A program made the translations under genes and the position numbers. This document shows, piece after piece, positions 59,323-64,000 of a stretch of DNA of 64,000 bases; position 1 is the stretch's first letter; the number at the start of each line of letters is the position of its first letter. The notes below the pieces were generated by a model. That model was not told where the DNA came from, ran no database searches, and saw nothing but the letters and a program-made list of their open reading frames with translations. The DNA is from Streptomyces spongiicola (GTDB lineage: Bacteria; Actinomycetota; Actinomycetes; Streptomycetales; Streptomycetaceae), in assembly GCF_003122365.1 (NCBI RefSeq), contig NZ_CP029254.1, positions 5,768,001-5,832,000 of the forward strand, in the 5' to 3' direction.

Positions 59323-60288
59323 ATGCGCACACTCCGCCGTACCGCCGCCCGTCTCGGCACCGCCCTCGGGACGCTCGCCTTCGTCCTGGTTCTCAACTTC
59401 GCCATCTTCCGCGCCATGGGCGACCCCCGGCACGACCTGGCCCGCAACCCCAACCTCACGGAAGCCGCGCAGACGGCGCTCATCAGGGAACGGGGACTGG
59501 ACCAGAGCCAGTGGGTGCAGTTCGTCCGGTACCTCCAGGACACCCTCGGCGGTGACCTCGGCACGTCCTTCATCACCAACCGCCCGGTCAGCGCCGAACT
59601 CCTCCAGGCCCTCCCCAACACCCTGATCGTGGTCGGCGTCTCCACCGTCCTGGCGTCCCTGCTGGGCCCGTGGATCGGCCTGCTCGCCGCATGGAAGCGC
59701 GGACGCACCCGGGACACCCTGCTCACGCAGGGCTCGGTGGTCCTCTACTCGATGCCGAGCTTCTGGCTCGGCATGGTCCTGATCGCCGTCTTCGCCCAGT
59801 GGTGGCAACTCCTGCCCACCGGCCTCGCCACCACCCCCGGCTCCTCGGCCACCGGCTGGGCCCACGCCGCGGACGTCGCCCGGCACGCCGTCCTGCCGGT
59901 CGCCACGCTCACCATCGGCCTGCTCGCCCAGTACGCGGTCAACATGCGCAGTGCCGTGGTCGACACCATGCGGGAGGACTACGTACTGACCGCCCGGGCC
60001 ATCGGTCTCACCCCCCGCGCGGTCCGCGACCGGCACATCGTCCGCAACGCCATGCTTCCCGTGGTCACCGTCATCGGCCTCAACCTGGGCTTCGTCCTCG
60101 GCGGCGCCATCACCGTGGAAGCGCTGTTCTCCTGGCCGGGGATCGGGCAGCTGACCATGGAGGCCATCCACGGCAAGGACTACCCGATGCTCCAGGGACT
60201 GTTCCTCCTCTCGTCCGCCCTGGTCATCCTCATGAACCTGGCCACCGATCTGCTGTACGGCAGGCTCGACCCCAGGATCCGGAACTGA
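59323..60288 (+). CDS. Peptide ABC permease (DppB-like)
   Basis: 321 aa; six predicted membrane helices. Typical first-permease pattern: N-terminal helix TLAFVLVLNFAIFRAMGDP, LNTLIVV-like LPNTLIVVGVSTVLASLLG, and the EAA loop TARAIGLTPRAVRDRHIVRN, closing VEALFSWPGIGQLTMEAI. Starts 15 bp after the binding protein. Confidence 0.87.
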   Translation: MRTLRRTAARLGTALGTLAFVLVLNFAIFRAMGDPRHDLARNPNLTEAAQTALIRERGLDQSQWVQFVRYLQDTLGGDLGTSFITNRPVSAELLQALPNTLIVVGVSTVLASLLGPWIGLLAAWKRGRTRDTLLTQGSVVLYSMPSFWLGMVLIAVFAQWWQLLPTGLATTPGSSATGWAHAADVARHAVLPVATLTIGLLAQYAVNMRSAVVDTMREDYVLTARAIGLTPRAVRDRHIVRNAMLPVVTVIGLNLGFVLGGAITVEALFSWPGIGQLTMEAIHGKDYPMLQGLFLLSSALVILMNLATDLLYGRLDPRIRN

Positions 60289-60311
60289 TGGCGCCCACCA
60301 AGGAGGGAACC

Positions 60312-61274
60312 GTGAACCCGACCGCACCCGTCGCCGACGAGGGCGCCCCGGCGGTGGCGCGCAGCATCCTCGCGCACACCCGAGGCGGACGCCGCGCGCG
60401 GGCCGCCGCAGCCGTCCGGGGCCTGCTGCGGGACCGCCGCGGCGCCGTGGGCGCCGGCCTGCTGGCCTTCTTCGCCGCGGTCGCGGTCCTCGCGCCCTGG
60501 CTCGCCCCGCAGGACCCCAGGGCCGCGGGCTCCTTCTCCACCGACATCCTCGCCCGGCCGAGCGGCTCGCACTGGCTCGGAACCGACGAGAACGGCCGCG
60601 ACCTGCTCTCCCAGCTCATCCTCGGTGCCCAGGACACCATGCTCGTCGGCTTCACCGCCGCCCTGGTCTCCTCGGTGATCGGCACCGCGGTGGGCGTCGC
60701 CTCCGGCTACTTCGGCGGCTGGACCGACCGCCTGCTGAACGTCCTCAACGACTGGTTCCTGGTGCTGCCGATGATCCCCGTGACGGTGCTGGCCGCGAGC
60801 CTCCTGGGAAACCGGGCCGCCGGCCTCCCGCTGGGCCGAACCAGCGTACTGATCCTGGTCATCGGGCTCTTCGGCTGGGCGGGGACCTCGCGCATCGTCC
60901 GCGCGGAGGTCATGTCGCTCCGGGGCCGGGCCTTCGTGGAGCGCTCCACGGTCCTCGGCGCCGGCCGCCGGCGGGTGATCCGCACCCAGATCCTGCCGAA
61001 CGTCATGCCCCTGGTCCTGGCCAACGCCGTCATCTACGTGGCGCTGGCGGTGCTCACCGAGTCGACCCTGTCCTACCTCGGCCTCGGCGACCCGGACCGC
61101 TTCTCCTGGGGCGGGATGCTCCAGTCGGCCCAGGACGCCGGGGCCATGGGCAGCGGAGCCTGGGGGTACTTCCTCGCCCCGGGCCTGTGCATCACCCTGG
61201 TCGTGCTGGGGTTCTCCCTGCTCGGCCACGCCGTCGAAAGCCGCGTCGACCCACGCACCAGGGAGCAGCGATGA
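60312..61274 (+). CDS. Peptide ABC permease (DppC-like)
   Basis: 320 aa from GTG 60312, which has a near-perfect AAGGAGG; an ATG at 60288 (TGATG overlap with the previous stop) is the alternative and adds 8 residues. Second-permease features: ILARPSGSHWLGTDENGRDLLSQL, EAA loop ERSTVLGAGRRRVIRTQILP and LTESTLSYLGLGDPDRFSWGGML. Five to six membrane helices. Confidence 0.86.
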   Translation: MNPTAPVADEGAPAVARSILAHTRGGRRARAAAAVRGLLRDRRGAVGAGLLAFFAAVAVLAPWLAPQDPRAAGSFSTDILARPSGSHWLGTDENGRDLLSQLILGAQDTMLVGFTAALVSSVIGTAVGVASGYFGGWTDRLLNVLNDWFLVLPMIPVTVLAASLLGNRAAGLPLGRTSVLILVIGLFGWAGTSRIVRAEVMSLRGRAFVERSTVLGAGRRRVIRTQILPNVMPLVLANAVIYVALAVLTESTLSYLGLGDPDRFSWGGMLQSAQDAGAMGSGAWGYFLAPGLCITLVVLGFSLLGHAVESRVDPRTREQR

Positions 61275-62296
61275 CCGTGCCCGACCCCGTAGACCGCCCC
61301 CTGCTGTCGGTCCGCGGACTCACCGTCGCCCGCCGCGGCCTCCCGGCCGCCAGGCTCGTCGACGGGGTGAGCTTCGACCTCCGCCGCGGCGAGGCCCTCG
61401 GCCTGGCCGGCGAGTCGGGCTGCGGAAAGACCACGACGGCGCTGGCCCTGCTCGGACTCCTGCCCGACGGACTGGTACGCGCGGGCGGCGAGATGCACCT
61501 CGACACCGAGCACGGGCCACGCCCCCTGCACACCCTGTCCGGCCGCGGCATGCGCGCGGTGCGGTGGCGCCGCATCTCCATGGCGTTCCAGGGCGCCATG
61601 AACGCCCTGGACCCGGTCATGCGGGTCGGCGACCAGATACGCGAGGCGATCCGCCTGCACCGGCCCGAACTGGACCGCACGGCGGCCGACACCCGGGTCG
61701 GCACGCTCTTCGAACAGGTACGCCTGGACCCGCGGCGGGCCCGCGCCTACCCGCACGAGTTCTCCGGCGGCCAGCGCCAGCGCCTCATGATCGCCCTCGC
61801 GCTCGCCTGCGACCCCGACCTGATCATCGGCGACGAACCCACCACCGCCCTGGACGTCATCACCCAGCGGCAGATACTCGACCTGCTGGACGAACTCCGC
61901 CGCGAACTGGGCCTCTCCGTGCTGCTGATCACCCACGACCTGTCCGTCCTCGCCGAGACCTGCGACCGCATCGCGGTGATGTACGCCGGGCGCATCGTCG
62001 AGACGGGCTCCGTGGACGAGGTGTACCGCGATCCCCGGCACCCCTACACCCGGCGTCTGCTGGCCTCCTTCCCCGCGGTGGGCGGACCCCGCGAACTACC
62101 GCCCCCGATCCCCGGCTCCCCGCCCGACCCGGCCGCCCCCGAACCCGGCTGCGCCTTCGCCCCCCGGTGCGACCGCGCCGACGACGTCTGCCGCACCTCG
62201 CCACCGGCGGCACGCACCGCACCCGACGGCACCCGAACCGCCCGCTGCCACCTGCTGCCCTGGCCCGCCACCTCGACACCGGAGCCCGCACGATGA
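61271..62296 (+). CDS. Peptide ABC ATPase (DppD-like)
   Basis: 341 aa, ATGA overlap with the permease. Walker A GESGCGKTTTA, Q-loop MAFQGAMNALDP, signature FSGGQRQRLMIALAL, Walker B LIIGDEPTTALD, H-loop LLITHDL. C-terminal oligopeptide-transporter extension with GCAFAPRCDRADDVCRTSPP, the four-Cys cluster-type tail of OppD/DppD. Energises import with the next gene product. Confidence 0.9.
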   Translation: MTVPDPVDRPLLSVRGLTVARRGLPAARLVDGVSFDLRRGEALGLAGESGCGKTTTALALLGLLPDGLVRAGGEMHLDTEHGPRPLHTLSGRGMRAVRWRRISMAFQGAMNALDPVMRVGDQIREAIRLHRPELDRTAADTRVGTLFEQVRLDPRRARAYPHEFSGGQRQRLMIALALACDPDLIIGDEPTTALDVITQRQILDLLDELRRELGLSVLLITHDLSVLAETCDRIAVMYAGRIVETGSVDEVYRDPRHPYTRRLLASFPAVGGPRELPPPIPGSPPDPAAPEPGCAFAPRCDRADDVCRTSPPAARTAPDGTRTARCHLLPWPATSTPEPAR

Positions 62297-63084
62297 CCGA
62301 CCACCCGCTCTTCGAGACCCGGGGCCTCGGCGTGACCTACCCCGGCCGAGGCCGCCGTGACGCCCCCGTCCACGCGCTGCGCGAGGTGGACCTCACCTGG
62401 GCCGAGGGAGAGGTACTCGGCCTCGTCGGAGCATCCGGCAGCGGCAAGTCGACCCTCGGGCGCACGCTGACGGGACTGCGGGAGCCCAGCCACGGCACCC
62501 TGCTGTTCGGCGGCGAGGAACTGACCGGCCGACGGGACCGGACCTTCCGGCGGCAGGTCCAGATGGTCTTCCAGGACCCCTACCAGTCGCTCAACCCGCG
62601 CCGCACCGTCGGCTCCCAGGTCATGGAGGGCCTGGACATCCACGGCATCGGCGCCTCGGAGGAGGAACGCGTCACCCTCGCCGTCACCGCCATGGAGCGC
62701 TGCGGACTGGCGCCGGCGGACCGCTACTGGCACCGCTACCCCCACGAACTCTCCGGCGGCCAGCGCCAGCGCGTCGTCATCGCCGCCGCCGTGGTCCTCG
62801 GACCGCGCGCGCTCATCTGCGACGAGCCGGTCTCCGCGCTCGACGTCTCCATCCGCTCCCAGGTGCTCGGCCTGCTCGCCGAACTCCGCCGAACCGAGGG
62901 GATCAGCCTGCTGTTCATCACCCACGACGTCGGTCTCGCCTGGGCGCTGTGCGAGCGGGTCGCCGTCCTCCACCAGGGCTCCGTCGCCGAGTACGGGGAC
63001 ACGGAGCAGGTGCTCGGCTCCCCCCGGCACCCCTACACCCGGGAACTCCTCGCGGCGGCACCCGCGCCCCCGGTACGGAGGTGA
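62293..63084 (+). CDS. Peptide ABC ATPase (DppF-like)
   Basis: 263 aa, ATGA overlap. Walker A GASGSGKSTLG, Q-loop MVFQDPYQSLNPRRTV, signature LSGGQRQRVVIAAA, Walker B LICDEPVSALDVS, LFITHDVGLAW. Lacks the long OppF tail, ending shortly after HPYTRELLAAAP. Completes the five-gene transporter operon. Confidence 0.9.
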   Translation: MTDHPLFETRGLGVTYPGRGRRDAPVHALREVDLTWAEGEVLGLVGASGSGKSTLGRTLTGLREPSHGTLLFGGEELTGRRDRTFRRQVQMVFQDPYQSLNPRRTVGSQVMEGLDIHGIGASEEERVTLAVTAMERCGLAPADRYWHRYPHELSGGQRQRVVIAAAVVLGPRALICDEPVSALDVSIRSQVLGLLAELRRTEGISLLFITHDVGLAWALCERVAVLHQGSVAEYGDTEQVLGSPRHPYTRELLAAAPAPPVRR

Positions 63085-63151
63085 CGCCGGCGGCACGCAG
63101 GCCGTCCGCCGGTGCGAGCCTGACGAAGGCCCGGCGGGCGGACGTCCCCGG

Positions 63152-64000
63152 TCACGGGCTGAGCGCCGGAGCCGCGCCCTCGCCCAGTGCGGTGCCGTCG
63201 CCCAGTGCGGCGATGTCGCCGGCGGAGGCGTTGCCGCCGGTGCAGACCACGGCGACGCGCTGTCCGGCGAACTCCTGCGGCCTGGCCAGCACGGCGGCCA
63301 GGGCGGCGGCCCCGGCGCCTTCGGCGAGGGTGTGCGCATGGCCGGCGAGCAGCCGCTGCGCCGCGGCGATCTGCGGGTCGGAGACGAGGTGGAAGCCGGC
63401 GAGCCCGGAGCGCATCACGGCTTGCGGCAGTGTGAAGCCCCGCCCGGTGGCCAGGCCCTCCACGGTGGTCCGGTCGGGGCGCCGGACGCAGGCGCCGTCC
63501 CGCCACGAGTCGTGCGCCGCCGGTGCCGCGGACGACTGCACCGCGATCACCCGGCAGTTCGGGGCGAGTTGCTCGGCGACCAGGCAGGCCGCGGCGGCTC
63601 CGGTGCCGGAGCCGACGGGCACCACGACCGCGTCGAGGTCGGGGCGGGCTGCGAACACCTCCAGATACAGGGTGCCGACGCCGGCCAGCAGGGCCGGGGT
63701 GTCGCCGGGGCTGACCAGTTGCCGGCCGCCGCCGGCCGCCAGTTGCTCGGCCCGCTCCTGCGCGGCGCCCATGTCCGCGCCGTGCAGGACCACCTCGGCG
63801 CCGAGCGCCCGGGCCGCCCGCGCCTTCGCCTCGGGGACCGTCCTCGGCATCACCACCGTGCAGGAGGCGCCGAAGGCGGCGCAGGCGTAGGCCAGCGACT
63901 GCGCGTGGTTCCCGGTGGAGTAGGTGACCAGGCCGCGGGCGCGCTGCTCCGGCGTCAGCCCGGCCAGCAGGGTCAGCCCGCCGCGCACCTTGAACGCTCC
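63152..64000 (-). CDS. Threonine-dehydratase-like PLP enzyme (runs off window)
   Basis: About 283 codons visible of a fold-type II PLP enzyme; the N-terminus lies beyond 64000. The PLP Lys is in GAFKVRGG at the edge. Then TYSTGNHAQSLAYACAAFGA (substrate/phosphate loop), MPRTVPEAKARAARALGAEV and VVVPVGSGTGAAAACLVAEQ, the PLP-phosphate Gly loop. No ACT domain follows, as in catabolic serine/threonine dehydratases or racemases. Convergent with the ABC operon. Confidence 0.82.
   Translation of the reverse strand, partial: GAFKVRGGLTLLAGLTPEQRARGLVTYSTGNHAQSLAYACAAFGASCTVVMPRTVPEAKARAARALGAEVVLHGADMGAAQERAEQLAAGGGRQLVSPGDTPALLAGVGTLYLEVFAARPDLDAVVVPVGSGTGAAAACLVAEQLAPNCRVIAVQSSAAPAAHDSWRDGACVRRPDRTTVEGLATGRGFTLPQAVMRSGLAGFHLVSDPQIAAAQRLLAGHAHTLAEGAGAAALAAVLARPQEFAGQRVAVVCTGGNASAGDIAALGDGTALGEGAAPALSP

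Noticed and set aside
63104..63143. Terminator between the converging ABC operon and dehydratase gene
   Set aside because: Only 7 bp pair across a 26-nt loop; not convincing.

Overview
The window is high-GC actinobacterial DNA, almost certainly Streptomyces or a close relative. The signs are the codon usage, GTG starts, ATGA/GTGA stop-start overlaps, a conservon (cvn) operon, DUF6082/DUF6415/DUF6624 genes, TPR-type XRE regulators and an FxLD lanthipeptide locus. All assignments come from reading the sequence; no searches were run.

Layout. (1) 1-6401, minus strand: a class I lanthipeptide cluster of the FxLD family, entered from its regulatory/tailoring side. It holds an acyl-CoA dehydrogenase, a LuxR-type regulator, a GNAT-like protein, DUF6624, DUF6082, three precursor peptides and the start of a LanB dehydratase that leaves the window. 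(2) 6488-10262, minus: a conservon (sensor ATPase, roadblock, DUF742, GTPase) plus a GAF protein. (3) 10289-21048: GH15 glycosidase, small membrane proteins, three HTH/TPR regulators, a TrmO-like protein, an anti-sigma-type ATPase, a frameshifted clavaminate-synthase-like dioxygenase, a Nudix protein and a HAD hydrolase. (4) 21.9-47.7 kb: an accessory, partly decayed island. It begins with a small ORF, excisionase and tyrosine integrase, then a DUF4839 protein and relics of iron-uptake genes. It contains a short prokaryotic Argonaute operon (DUF4365 nuclease plus Argonaute) whose Argonaute gene is cut by two adjacent transposons. Next come relics of an AbiEii-type pair, a second decayed iron-uptake operon, a CHAT-protease locus, VapBC and, at its edge, a giant SAMD9-like STAND ATPase (to 52.7 kb). 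(5) 52.8-64 kb: a well-preserved peptide-catabolism operon set (M20 peptidase, Lrp/AsnC regulator, S9 peptidase, complete Opp/Dpp-type ABC transporter) and a partial threonine-dehydratase-like gene.

How the genes work together. In region 1 the three peptides would be dehydrated by LanB; strong hairpins after two of the peptide genes probably set the peptide:enzyme ratio. In region 4 the nuclease-APAZ-like protein and Argonaute overlap by ATGA and would have formed an abortive, guide-triggered nuclease complex (SPARDA-like). Removing the two elements restores an almost continuous protein of about 484 residues. The CHAT, VapBC and SAMD9-like loci suggest a defence island. In region 5 the transporter imports peptides that the two peptidases would degrade, with the Lrp-type regulator overlapping the M20 peptidase gene.

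Cautions. Several genes (dioxygenase, DUF7676-like, the AbiEii partner) carry single-base deletions in C or G runs. These could be true pseudogenes or assembly errors. The stops replacing Trp in the iron-uptake genes look like genuine decay.
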